Assembly (NCBI RefSeq): GCF_015356755.1
Contig: NZ_JADFCO010000064.1
Span: forward strand, 124,001-188,000
DNA: 64,000 bases
Direction of reading: 5' to 3'
From: Nonlabens antarcticus
GTDB taxonomy: Bacteria > Bacteroidota > Bacteroidia > Flavobacteriales > Flavobacteriaceae
Part shown: in pieces, positions 38,482-48,813 of the stretch
Numbering within the stretch: position 1 is the stretch's first letter
How the letters are laid out: every line of letters starts with the position of its first letter
The notes under the pieces: model-generated
What the model was told of the DNA's origin: nothing
The model's input: only the letters and a program-made list of their open reading frames with translations
The model's database searches: none
Translations under genes and position numbers: made by a program

Positions 38482-39474
38482 ATGGCAATATTAAATTTCC
38501 AAAAGCCGGATAAAGTAATCATGATCGATTCAACCGATTTTGAAGGTAAGTTTGAGTTCAGACCTTTGGAACCTGGTTATGGGTTGACAGTGGGGAATGC
38601 TCTGAGAAGAGTATTACTTTCCTCTCTAGAAGGATTTGCAATCACATCTATCAGAATTGAAGGTGTTGACCACGAATTTTCAACTATAGAAGGAGTTGTT
38701 GAAGACGTTACTGAAATCATTTTGAATTTCAAACAAGTTCGTTTCCGTCGACAAATAGACGAAGTTGACAGTGAGGTTGTAAATATTTCCTTTTCTGGAA
38801 ATAATCAATTTACAGCTGGTGACATGCAAAAATATATTTCAGGTTTTCAAATCTTAAATCCTGAAATGGTTATCTGTAACACAGAATCTTCTATTAGTCT
38901 TAACCTTGAGTTGACTATTGAAAAAGGAAGAGGTTATGTACCTGCAGAAGAAAACAAGAACACAAATGCTGCTCTTGGTACCATTGCAATCGACAGTATC
39001 TTCACACCTATCAAAAATGTTAAGTACAGTATTGAAAACTACCGTGTAGAGCAAAAAACCGATTATGAAAAATTGGTTTTTGAAATTATCACAGATGGTA
39101 GCATTCATCCTAAGCATGCGTTAACTGAAGCAGCGAAGACATTGATTCACCACTTTATGTTGTTCTCTGATGAGAGAATTACATTAGAGGCTGATGAGAT
39201 AGCTCAGACAGAAACATATGATGAGGAAAGCTTACACATGCGTCAGTTATTAAAGACCAAACTAGTTGACATGGAACTTTCTGTTCGTGCACTTAATTGT
39301 CTTAAAGCTGCTGAAGTTGAAACTTTAGGTGATTTAGTTTCTTACAATAAGAATGATCTGATGAAATTCAGAAACTTCGGTAAGAAGTCCTTAACTGAGC
39401 TTGAAGAACTCGTAAATGTGAAAGGTCTAAACTTCGGTATGGATCTATCCAAATATAAATTAGACCGTGACTAG
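38482..39474 (+). CDS. rpoA: DNA-directed RNA polymerase subunit alpha
   Basis: 330 residues. The N-terminal dimerisation domain ([26 protein letters not shown]) and the C-terminal DNA/activator-binding domain ([34 protein letters not shown]) are complete. The Arg in RNFGKKS corresponds to the UP-element-contacting residue of E. coli. Confidence 0.99.
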   Translation: MAILNFQKPDKVIMIDSTDFEGKFEFRPLEPGYGLTVGNALRRVLLSSLEGFAITSIRIEGVDHEFSTIEGVVEDVTEIILNFKQVRFRRQIDEVDSEVVNISFSGNNQFTAGDMQKYISGFQILNPEMVICNTESSISLNLELTIEKGRGYVPAEENKNTNAALGTIAIDSIFTPIKNVKYSIENYRVEQKTDYEKLVFEIITDGSIHPKHALTEAAKTLIHHFMLFSDERITLEADEIAQTETYDEESLHMRQLLKTKLVDMELSVRALNCLKAAEVETLGDLVSYNKNDLMKFRNFGKKSLTELEELVNVKGLNFGMDLSKYKLDRD

Positions 39475-39504
39475 GTTTTCACCTAGTTGTAGAAATAGAA
39501 AACA

Positions 39505-39981
39505 ATGAGACACGGAAAAAAAGTAAATCATTTAAGTAGAAAAACCGCTCACCGTAAGGCGATGTTATCTAATATGGCTTGTTCTCTTATTGAGCACAAG
39601 CGCATTAATACCACAGTTGCAAAAGCTAAGGCGCTTAAACAATTTGTAGAGCCATTGATCACTAAAGCTAAATCTGACACGACGCACAACCGTCGTTTGA
39701 CCTTTGCTCAATTAAGAAGTAAAGAATCAGTTACAGAGTTATTTAGAGAAGTAGCTTCTAAAGTAGGTGATCGTCCTGGTGGATACACAAGAATCATTAA
39801 GTTAGGTAACAGATTGGGTGACAATGCTGACATGGCAATGATCGAGTTGGTAGATTACAACGAAATCTATGCAACTGGAACTGATGCTAAGAAAACTACT
39901 ACAAGACGTAGCCGTCGCGGAAAGTCGAAAGACACTGAGCCTGCTAAAGAAGAAGTAAAAGCAACTAATGAAGAAGAGTAA
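39505..39981 (+). CDS. rplQ: 50S ribosomal protein L17 with charged C-terminal extension
   Basis: 158 residues. The core ([20 protein letters not shown] ... [21 protein letters not shown]) is about 120 residues; a hydrophilic Lys/Arg then Glu-rich tail of roughly 35 residues follows, as often in Bacteroidota L17. Last gene of the superoperon, with a strong terminator 20 nt later. Confidence 0.98.
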   Translation: MRHGKKVNHLSRKTAHRKAMLSNMACSLIEHKRINTTVAKAKALKQFVEPLITKAKSDTTHNRRLTFAQLRSKESVTELFREVASKVGDRPGGYTRIIKLGNRLGDNADMAMIELVDYNEIYATGTDAKKTTTRRSRRGKSKDTEPAKEEVKATNEEE

Positions 39982-40000
39982 ACCTTCATAACAATTATTT

Positions 40001-40036
40001 AAAGGATCAATGTTTTTGCATTGATCCTTTTTTTTT
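40001..40036 (+). terminator. Terminator of the ribosomal superoperon
   Basis: 12-bp stem AAAGGATCAATG/CATTGATCCTTT with a 6-nt loop, then a run of T. Confidence 0.93.
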
Positions 40037-40041
40037 ATCAT

Positions 40042-40049
40042 TATTTTTG
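40042..40049 (+). promoter_or_regulatory. -7 element placed 4 nt before carA ATG
   Basis: TATTTTTG-AATT-ATG: a full TANNTTTG match just after the rplQ terminator. A TTTG lies upstream at 40015-40018 but at 23 nt spacing rather than 19. T-richness after the terminator lowers the weight of this match. Confidence 0.5.
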
Positions 40050-40053
40050 AATT

Positions 40054-42458
<2,405 letters not shown>

Positions 42459-42483
42459 TCATTTATGGAGACGAAGTTTCAAC

Positions 42484-42512
42484 AACGGCATCCATTTTCG
42501 GTGCCGTTTTTT
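42484..42512 (+). terminator. Terminator after eno
   Basis: Stem AACGGCA/TGCCGTT (extendable by CC/GG) and a following T run, 25 nt after the eno stop. Confidence 0.85.
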
Positions 42513-42528
42513 GATGGAATAGATGTAG

Positions 42529-42552
42529 ATTCCTCTTTCGCGAAAGCGGAAT
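42529..42552. repeat. Dispersed palindrome copy 5, extended, between eno and gltA
   Basis: The core CTTTCGCGAAAG (42535-42546) is perfect; one mismatched pair follows, then ATTCC/GGAAT arms pair again, giving a 24-bp inverted repeat with one mismatch. It lies beyond the eno terminator and upstream of the gltA promoter. Confidence 0.9.
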
Positions 42553-42681
42553 TACATTCAATTTCACAACAAAATATGGTTTGCCGGACCTTATGGCACA
42601 ATATGAGTGCTTAAAAACCAAATTTTATACTAAATACCAAAACATCAATCACTAAAATTTCACTTTGAGTGGTTCCCGTTG

Positions 42682-42689
42682 TATTTTTG
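42682..42689 (+). promoter_or_regulatory. Possible -7 element for gltA
   Basis: TATTTTTG 31 nt before the ATG. A TTTG sits at 42664-42667, but 14 nt away instead of 19. Confidence 0.45.
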
Positions 42690-42720
42690 GAAATAGAAAA
42701 ATAAGAAAGACAGAAAGACA

Positions 42721-44007
42721 ATGACAGATAAAGCGATATTAGAGATTGACGGGAAAAAATTCGAATTCCCAATAGTTACTGGAACGGAAAATGAAAGAGC
42801 GATCAACATCAAAACCCTAAGGGGTGTGACTGGCGGTGTGACGACAATTGATCCAGGTTTTAAAAATACAGGAAGTTGCGAGAGTGCCATTACATTTCTA
42901 AATGGTGAGGAGGGCATCCTGAGGTATCGTGGCTATTCCATTGAAGAACTGGCAGAAAAAGCTAGTTTTTTAGAGGTTTCTTATTTATTGATTTTTGGTG
43001 AATTACCTACCTCTACGCAATTAGAGAAATTCCATAATGATATCAAGGCAAATTCTCATGTAGATGAGGATATGAAGAGAGTTTTAGATGGTTTTCCTAA
43101 AACAGCCCATCCTATGGGCGTGCTATCGTCGCTTACCAGCGCGTTAATTGCTTTTAATCCATCTTCAGTAAATGTAGAAAGTGAACAGGATATGTATAAT
43201 GCTATCGTTAAGATACTTGGGAAATTCCCAGTGTTGGTAGCATGGACGTTGCGTAAAAGAACTGGGCAGCCTCTAGACTACGGCGATGAGAATCTAGGTT
43301 ATATTGAAAACATTCTTAAGATGATGTTTAAAAAACCTAATTCAGAATATAAGATGAATCAGACACTGGTCGATGCACTAGATAAATTACTGATTCTGCA
43401 TGCAGATCATGAACAAAATTGTTCTACCAGTACGGTGAGAATGGTAGGATCTGCGCACACTGGTCTTTTTGCTAGTTTGAGTGCTGGTATTAACGCATTA
43501 TGGGGCCCGCTTCATGGTGGTGCAAACCAGGCTGTTCTTGAAATGCTAGAAGGTATTAAAGAAGACGGTGGTGATACTAAAAAATACATGGCTAAAGCTA
43601 AGGATAAGGAAGATTCCTTCCGTTTGATGGGCTTTGGACACAGAGTTTATAAAAACTTTGATCCACGTGCTAAAATCATTAAAAAATCTGCAGACGAGGT
43701 TTTAAGTGACTTAGGTGTTGACGATCCGATTTTAGATATTGCAAAAGGACTGGAAAAAGAAGCTTTGGAAGATCCTTATTTTGTAGATCGTAAATTGTAT
43801 CCTAATGTTGATTTTTATTCAGGAATCATTTACAGAGCGATGAACATCCCTACGGAAATGTTTACCGTAATGTTCGCACTGGGAAGATTACCAGGATGGA
43901 TTGCTCAATGGAAAGAAATGCGTGAGAATAAAGAGCCCATAGGACGTCCACGTCAAGTGTATACTGGAGAAAACCTCAGAACTTTTACAGAGATTTCTGA
44001 GAGATAA
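42721..44007 (+). CDS. gltA: Citrate synthase
   Basis: 428 residues, hexameric type II length. Condenses acetyl-CoA and oxaloacetate at the entry of the TCA cycle. Catalytic His residues lie in LHADHEQNCSTSTVR and the block LMGFGHRVYKNFDPRAKI; the catalytic Asp is in the region LYPNVDFYSG. Single gene with its own terminator. Confidence 0.98.
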   Translation: MTDKAILEIDGKKFEFPIVTGTENERAINIKTLRGVTGGVTTIDPGFKNTGSCESAITFLNGEEGILRYRGYSIEELAEKASFLEVSYLLIFGELPTSTQLEKFHNDIKANSHVDEDMKRVLDGFPKTAHPMGVLSSLTSALIAFNPSSVNVESEQDMYNAIVKILGKFPVLVAWTLRKRTGQPLDYGDENLGYIENILKMMFKKPNSEYKMNQTLVDALDKLLILHADHEQNCSTSTVRMVGSAHTGLFASLSAGINALWGPLHGGANQAVLEMLEGIKEDGGDTKKYMAKAKDKEDSFRLMGFGHRVYKNFDPRAKIIKKSADEVLSDLGVDDPILDIAKGLEKEALEDPYFVDRKLYPNVDFYSGIIYRAMNIPTEMFTVMFALGRLPGWIAQWKEMRENKEPIGRPRQVYTGENLRTFTEISER

Positions 44008-44027
44008 TATTTTTCAAACATCAATCA

Positions 44028-44055
44028 AAAACCCAAACTTTAAAGTTTGGGTTTT
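44028..44055 (+). terminator. Terminator after gltA
   Basis: Perfect 22-bp inverted repeat ACCCAAACTTT/AAAGTTTGGGT with A and T runs on either side, 24 nt after the gltA stop region. Confidence 0.9.
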
Positions 44056-44128
44056 TTTGTGCAAAATGCATTTGATAAGATTCGGGAAAACCATTGGCTT
44101 TTATGATTAGAATGCCCGTTTAAGAAAG

Positions 44129-44136
44129 TATTTTTG
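44129..44136 (+). promoter_or_regulatory. -7 element placed 4 nt before the DDAH-like gene
   Basis: TATTTTTG-GCTT-ATG: full TANNTTTG match with the same 4-nt spacing as rlmB, rlmF and carA. No TTTG at the -33 position was found. Confidence 0.5.
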
Positions 44137-44140
44137 GCTT

Positions 44141-45061
44141 ATGGAGAGATTGAATTTAAATGTACAGAATGAGACCTCGCGATTGCGTGCGGTTGTTCTA
44201 GGAACCGCACGTAGCAACGGCCCAGTTCCTAATGTTAAGGATGCTTATGATCCTAAATCGCGAGAGCATATCCTCGCAGGAACCTATCCTAGTAATGCAG
44301 ATATGATTATAGAAATGAAAGCAGTTGCAGCCATTTTTGATAAATACGACGTAAAAGTTTTTAGACCAGAACAAATTGAAGATTGCAACCAGATTTTTAC
44401 TCGGGATATAGGATTTGTTATAGATGATGTTTTTGTAAAAGCAAACATATTACCAGACCGGGAGGAAGAATTAGTGGCTATACAATACGTACTCGATAAA
44501 ATTGACTCAGATAAAGTTATACGCCCGCCAGAGGAAGTTCATGTAGAGGGAGGTGATGTCATGCTTCATGGAAATTATATTTTTGTCGGCACCTATCGAG
44601 GAGCAGATTATGCTGACTTTATCATAGCCAGAACTAATGTTGAAGGAGTGCAGTGGCTTCAGGAAACTTTTCCCAATAAAAAAGTTATTTCTTTTAATCT
44701 GCGAAAAGATAATCTGAACCCGTACAACAATGCGCTACATCTAGACTGCTGCTTCCAGCCTGTAGGAACAGATAAGTGTATTATCTATAAAGGTGGTTTT
44801 CTGCAAGAAGAAGAGTATCAGTATTTAGTCGATTTATTCGGAAAGGAAAACTGCTTTGAAATCACCAACGAAGAAATGTATCAGATGAATTCAAATGTAT
44901 TTTCCATCGCTCCAGATGTTGTGATATCAGAACGTAATTTCACAAGATTAAACACCTGGTTGCGCGGGCATGGTATAACTGTTGAAGAAGTACCGTATGC
45001 TGAAATTTCAAAACAAGAAGGCCTTTTGCGCTGTTCTACTTTACCCCTAATACGAGACTAA
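44141..45061 (+). CDS. Dimethylarginine dimethylaminohydrolase-like guanidino hydrolase
   Basis: 306 residues of the pentein (guanidino-group-modifying) superfamily. Visible landmarks: FTRD (86-89), EGGD (136-139), catalytic His200 in ALHLDC and the nucleophile Cys298 near the C-terminus (LLRCSTLPL). Family members hydrolyse arginine, methylated arginine or citrulline-related compounds; the exact substrate is not fixed by these motifs. It overlaps the next gene by one base (TAATG), and the neighbour is another pentein, CtlX, so the pair probably acts in arginine/citrulline breakdown. Confidence 0.85.
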   Translation: MERLNLNVQNETSRLRAVVLGTARSNGPVPNVKDAYDPKSREHILAGTYPSNADMIIEMKAVAAIFDKYDVKVFRPEQIEDCNQIFTRDIGFVIDDVFVKANILPDREEELVAIQYVLDKIDSDKVIRPPEEVHVEGGDVMLHGNYIFVGTYRGADYADFIIARTNVEGVQWLQETFPNKKVISFNLRKDNLNPYNNALHLDCCFQPVGTDKCIIYKGGFLQEEEYQYLVDLFGKENCFEITNEEMYQMNSNVFSIAPDVVISERNFTRLNTWLRGHGITVEEVPYAEISKQEGLLRCSTLPLIRD

Positions 45062-46026
45062 TGAAACAAATTACCGACACCGTTCTAATGGTACGTCCTG
45101 TGCAATTCCGCTTGAATGAGGAAACTGCTGTAAATAATTTTTATCAAGACCAGAAAGCCCAGCAGAATAATGATAAAGCTGCGGCTAATCTAAAAGCACA
45201 GTCAGAGTTTGACGCTTTCGCGAAAACGTTACAAGCTCAAGGCATCGAGGTGATTGTTGTAAATGATGATGCAAAACATGATACCCCAGACTCTATATTT
45301 CCTAATAACTGGCTTTCTACTCATGAGAATGGAACTGCAGTTTTATATCCCATGTTTGCTGAAAACCGTCGATTAGAACGACGTCCAGATATTTTAGATA
45401 CGATTGAAGAAAAAGGCTTCCGCATCAAAAATGTAATGGATTACACCAGTGCAGAAGAGGAAGGTTTCTTTCTAGAGGGAACAGGAAGCATCATACTTGA
45501 TCGAACTAATGAGAAAGCCTATTGCAGCATTTCGGCAAGAGCAGACGAGGAATTACTAATTGAATTTTGTGAAGACTTTGAATACACACCAGTCATCTTT
45601 ACAGCCTACCAAACCGTAGAAGACAAACGCTTACCCATCTACCATACTAATGTAATGATGGCTCTAGGCGAGGAATATGTAGTAATCTGCCTAGACTGCA
45701 TTGACGATGCTAAGGAACGTAAAAGCATTCTGAAATCATTTAAACAAGACAATAAACAGGTCATAGCTATTTCAGAAACTCAGGTCAATTCTTTTGCAGG
45801 AAATATGATGCAGGTCAAAAATAGAGATGGAAAGAAGATTCTAGTCATGAGTGACCAAGCTTATAAATCACTTGATAAAGACCAGATTCAGAAACTGGAA
45901 AAGTATAATGAAATCATTCATCCAGATATCTCCACGATAGAAGCTTTAGGCGGTGGAAGCGTACGCTGCATGATGGCAGAGATTTTCTTGCCTAAGGTTG
46001 TGATGGAGGTGGTTCATAGCTCTTAA
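45061..46026 (+). CDS. ctlX: Arginine deiminase-related protein, CtlX family
   Basis: 321 residues of the pentein superfamily, CtlX subgroup (linked to citrulline use). Motifs: DSIFPNNWLSTH (77-88), FLEGTGS (Glu139, replacing EGGD), YHTNV (His195) and GGGSVRCM with the probable nucleophile Cys303. Starts on the last base of the preceding gene. A one-mismatch copy of the dispersed palindrome (45213-45228) is read as D-A-F-A-K-T. Probably the product is ornithine or another amino acid released from the ureido group, but this is an inference. Confidence 0.85.
   Translation: MKQITDTVLMVRPVQFRLNEETAVNNFYQDQKAQQNNDKAAANLKAQSEFDAFAKTLQAQGIEVIVVNDDAKHDTPDSIFPNNWLSTHENGTAVLYPMFAENRRLERRPDILDTIEEKGFRIKNVMDYTSAEEEGFFLEGTGSIILDRTNEKAYCSISARADEELLIEFCEDFEYTPVIFTAYQTVEDKRLPIYHTNVMMALGEEYVVICLDCIDDAKERKSILKSFKQDNKQVIAISETQVNSFAGNMMQVKNRDGKKILVMSDQAYKSLDKDQIQKLEKYNEIIHPDISTIEALGGGSVRCMMAEIFLPKVVMEVVHSS
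45213..45228. repeat. Dispersed palindrome, one-mismatch copy inside ctlX
   Basis: CGCTTTCGCGAAAACG: one base differs from the consensus, breaking symmetry. Read as A-F-A-K-T. Confidence 0.85.
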
Positions 46027-46199
46027 AAATATTCTTAAATAGCGGGAGGATCCACAACCCAATTGTACCTGATAATATATTCAATTATTCAATACGTTTA
46101 TTCCCTATCCCGGTTGATATTTTCCCGCGCTCACTATATCTCGCTTGTTGGATTTCATAGATGTCTCTATTATTGTCTCACATATATAAAACTGAAACA

Positions 46200-46949
46200 A
46201 TGGAGACTACTAAAAAACTTAATCGAGAATTAATTATTCTCAGAACATTTACAGTCGCTACCGTGGCTATAATAACTGCATTACTTCTATTTGCTTTTAA
46301 AACGAATATCAATCAAAAGTTCAAAACTATCGATGTGGAACGCATCAATATAGTAGAGTCAGACGGTACCGTCAAAATGATAATTACTAATGTGGAACAA
46401 TTCCCAAATGGCACAACTACTATTAATGATAGGCCGGTAACTAAGGACAGAAAAAAACGTTCAGGGATGTTATTCTTTAATGAAGATGGTATTGAAAGTG
46501 GCGGTTTTATTTATGATGGTGCTAAAGATGAAAACGGACATAGTTCTGGATTGTCCCTAACATACGATCAATATGACGGTGACCAGGTGATGCAACTTCT
46601 GACTACAGACCAGGGAAAAGGCGACCAAAGAATGGTTACGAGTGCATTGACTTTTAAAGACCGAGGTGCTTATGAAACCCAGCAAGGTGTAACAGATATA
46701 ATGGAGGAGCTGGATACTATCGAAGATAGAAAAATAAGAAGAGAAAAATATCTACAGTACGTTGATCAAGGTCGCATTGGCGGGACCAACAGAATTATGC
46801 TAGGTAAAACGAGAAGTGAAAATAATGGATTATTTCTGTTTGGAGATAATGGAAAACCTAGAGCTATGTTCTATATTGATAAAGAAAACAATGTGAAATT
46901 GGAAATATATGATGCTCAAGGTGTGGTAACTAACTCCTGGCCAGAATAA
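46200..46949 (+). CDS. Membrane-anchored protein of unknown function
   Basis: 249 residues from the ATG at 46200; an ATG 13 codons upstream is possible but less likely. One N-terminal membrane helix (about 11-33), then a hydrophilic domain with NIVESDGTVKMIITN, GMLFFNEDGIESGGFIYDG and a later RIMLGKTRSENNGLFLFGDNGKPRAMFYID repeat-like block. The N- and C-terminal segments share the pattern 'hydrophobic strand, Asn/Asp-Gly-x-turn', suggesting a repeated beta fold. I do not recognise a function. It precedes a sensor kinase and response regulator by 31 nt and may be connected with them. Confidence 0.7.
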   Translation: METTKKLNRELIILRTFTVATVAIITALLLFAFKTNINQKFKTIDVERINIVESDGTVKMIITNVEQFPNGTTTINDRPVTKDRKKRSGMLFFNEDGIESGGFIYDGAKDENGHSSGLSLTYDQYDGDQVMQLLTTDQGKGDQRMVTSALTFKDRGAYETQQGVTDIMEELDTIEDRKIRREKYLQYVDQGRIGGTNRIMLGKTRSENNGLFLFGDNGKPRAMFYIDKENNVKLEIYDAQGVVTNSWPE

Positions 46950-46980
46950 CTTGACACTAATTTTTCTAATTTGATTAACG

Positions 46981-48027
46981 ATGAAAAAGTTATTCAATTA
47001 TTTACAGATTGACACATACTTTGTGCTGTTTATTTTTCTGTTGAGCTATGTACTCGTGGTAAATAACAGGATTAGAGCAGGTCAAAGCTTTGATGTCATT
47101 TTTTTGCCTGATGGACCTATAGGACAATTTTTAGCCGCTTTGGTTATATTTATTTTAATCAAAGGGGTCACAAATTATATAGGCAACAACGATTTTCAGA
47201 AACCTAAAGCGCTCAAATCCTACTTGAGTTTCTTTGGAATCGCGTTCATAGGCTACATTTTTGCTGCAAATGTCTTTGGGCTAATCGTTGCTACTATATT
47301 TGATACGGTAATCAGAAACTTTAATTTTCAAACTTTGATAACCGTGAATATTTATAGAGTTGTTGAGTTCATTTTATTTGGCAGCTTATATCTAGCTTAT
47401 TTATATTCAAAGGAGAACATCAATTATAGAACTGAGATTAATGAATATGACAAAGCGCTGGCATCAAGTAAAATACAACAACTAAAGGCACAGTTGAATC
47501 CACATTTTTTATTCAATAACCTGAACACGCTAGATCAACTTATAGAAGAAGATAAGGATAAGGCGAGTAACTTTTTGCATCATTTTTCAAAGCTATACCG
47601 GTATTCTTTGATAACATCAGAAAAAAAAATAGTGTCGTTGCGCGACGAGATTAAATTTGCTAAAGGTTATTTTAAACTCATGGAAGAAAAATATTTGGGT
47701 TATTATTCCTTAGAAATCAACCATTATAAAAGGGTTGAAGAGGTTTTTGTCCCCCCTTTTTGTTTACAGGTTCTAATAGAAAATGCTATAGAACACAATC
47801 TAGGCTCGATAGATGATCCTGTACGCATTCATATTTCTATTAGTGCCAATATCTGGGTAACTAATAATAAGGTAGCAAAGAAGTATAAAAAAAAAGCTGG
47901 CGGAAGAGCGCTTAAAAACCTGTCTACTCAATTTGAGTTATTAGGAAGTACTGACATTATAATTGAAGAAAATGAAACTCATTTTACAGTGATCTTGCCA
48001 TTCTTAAATAGGAATGCAGATGTATAA
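46981..48027 (+). CDS. LytS-type sensor histidine kinase
   Basis: 348 residues with about four membrane helices (about 12-28, 50-66, 82-110, 123-142), a short coil and the His_kinase domain. The phospho-accepting His175 is in QLNPHFLFNNLNTLDQL. The N box reads ENAIEHN (267-273). The ATP lid is short: where many kinases have DNGxG this one has WVTNN, then GGRALKNL, a variant seen in this group. Its stop overlaps the response regulator start by 14 nt. No extracellular sensor domain is apparent, so the signal is probably sensed in the membrane. Confidence 0.9.
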   Translation: MKKLFNYLQIDTYFVLFIFLLSYVLVVNNRIRAGQSFDVIFLPDGPIGQFLAALVIFILIKGVTNYIGNNDFQKPKALKSYLSFFGIAFIGYIFAANVFGLIVATIFDTVIRNFNFQTLITVNIYRVVEFILFGSLYLAYLYSKENINYRTEINEYDKALASSKIQQLKAQLNPHFLFNNLNTLDQLIEEDKDKASNFLHHFSKLYRYSLITSEKKIVSLRDEIKFAKGYFKLMEEKYLGYYSLEINHYKRVEEVFVPPFCLQVLIENAIEHNLGSIDDPVRIHISISANIWVTNNKVAKKYKKKAGGRALKNLSTQFELLGSTDIIIEENETHFTVILPFLNRNADV

Positions 48028-48796
48028 AATACTTATAATCGAAGATGAGATTCCTGCCAGAAAAAAACTTAAAAGATATTTAGCACAAGTATGTAGTTCC
48101 TATGAGGTTATTGCAGAGTTAGAAACTGTCGAGGATGCTAGGCTTCTATTATCAAAAAAACATGATGTTGATCTTATTTTTTCAGATATAGAATTAAGAG
48201 ACGGTAATGTTTTCGAAATTTACAATGATATAGTTATAAATTGCCCAATTATTTTTGCAACTGCCTACAACGAGTTCTTAATGAATGCTTTTGAAGCTAA
48301 TGGAATAGAGTACCTTTTAAAACCCTATTCATATGAACGGTTTTCAAATGCTTGGGATAAATTTTTGAGATTAAAAGGAGGCCTACCTAAAAATTATATT
48401 GAATTGATAGGTTCTTTAAATAATTTAATCGAGGTCAGTCAGGAAAGTAGTGTTGATTATAAGAATCAATTTGCAATAAAATCCAATACCGGAATTTACT
48501 TTTTGAAGGTGGTGGATATCGTCTGCTTTCAGGCAGATAATGGAGTTATTTTTGCGATCGATCAATGGAACAATAGGCATGTAATGCCTCAAACAGTTTT
48601 TGTTGAAATAGAGCAGTTTTTAGATCCCAAAGAATTTTTCAGAATTAATCGTAGTGAAAATGTTCACCGTAAATTTATTGATAAATTGGAGCGATATAAT
48701 AAAAATACGGTATTAGTATTTTTAAATTCTAAGAGCAAAATACTTAAAGTAAGTCAAACTAAAACACGTGATTTTAACTCATGGGTAGGTGTTTAG
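48014..48796 (+). CDS. LytTR-family response regulator
   Basis: 260 residues (ATG at 48014 or 48020). An N-terminal receiver domain (IIEDEIPARKKLK, phospho-acceptor Asp58 in IFSDIE, and the Lys in YLLKPYS) is joined to a C-terminal LytTR DNA-binding domain (about 150-255; EFFRINRSENVHRKFI). Controlled by the adjacent kinase; overlaps it, so they are co-expressed. Target genes are unknown; LytTR sites are direct repeats and none was recognised near this operon. Confidence 0.93.
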   Translation: MQMYKILIIEDEIPARKKLKRYLAQVCSSYEVIAELETVEDARLLLSKKHDVDLIFSDIELRDGNVFEIYNDIVINCPIIFATAYNEFLMNAFEANGIEYLLKPYSYERFSNAWDKFLRLKGGLPKNYIELIGSLNNLIEVSQESSVDYKNQFAIKSNTGIYFLKVVDIVCFQADNGVIFAIDQWNNRHVMPQTVFVEIEQFLDPKEFFRINRSENVHRKFIDKLERYNKNTVLVFLNSKSKILKVSQTKTRDFNSWVGV

Positions 48797-48813
48797 GCTA
48801 ACAGCTAACACCT
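48786..48813. terminator. Possible shared hairpin between convergent genes
   Basis: TAGGTGTT and AACACCTA form an 8-bp stem spanning the stop codons of the response regulator and the convergent SDR gene, which are 15 bp apart. No strong T run, so a weak call. Confidence 0.35.

Noticed and set aside
40015-40018. TTTG as -33 element for carA
   Set aside because: 23 nt from the -7 element rather than 19, and inside the preceding terminator loop.
46040-46135. Distant GCGGGA/TCCCGC inverted pair before the 46200 gene
   Set aside because: Arms about 85 nt apart and short; no T run or conserved context, likely chance.
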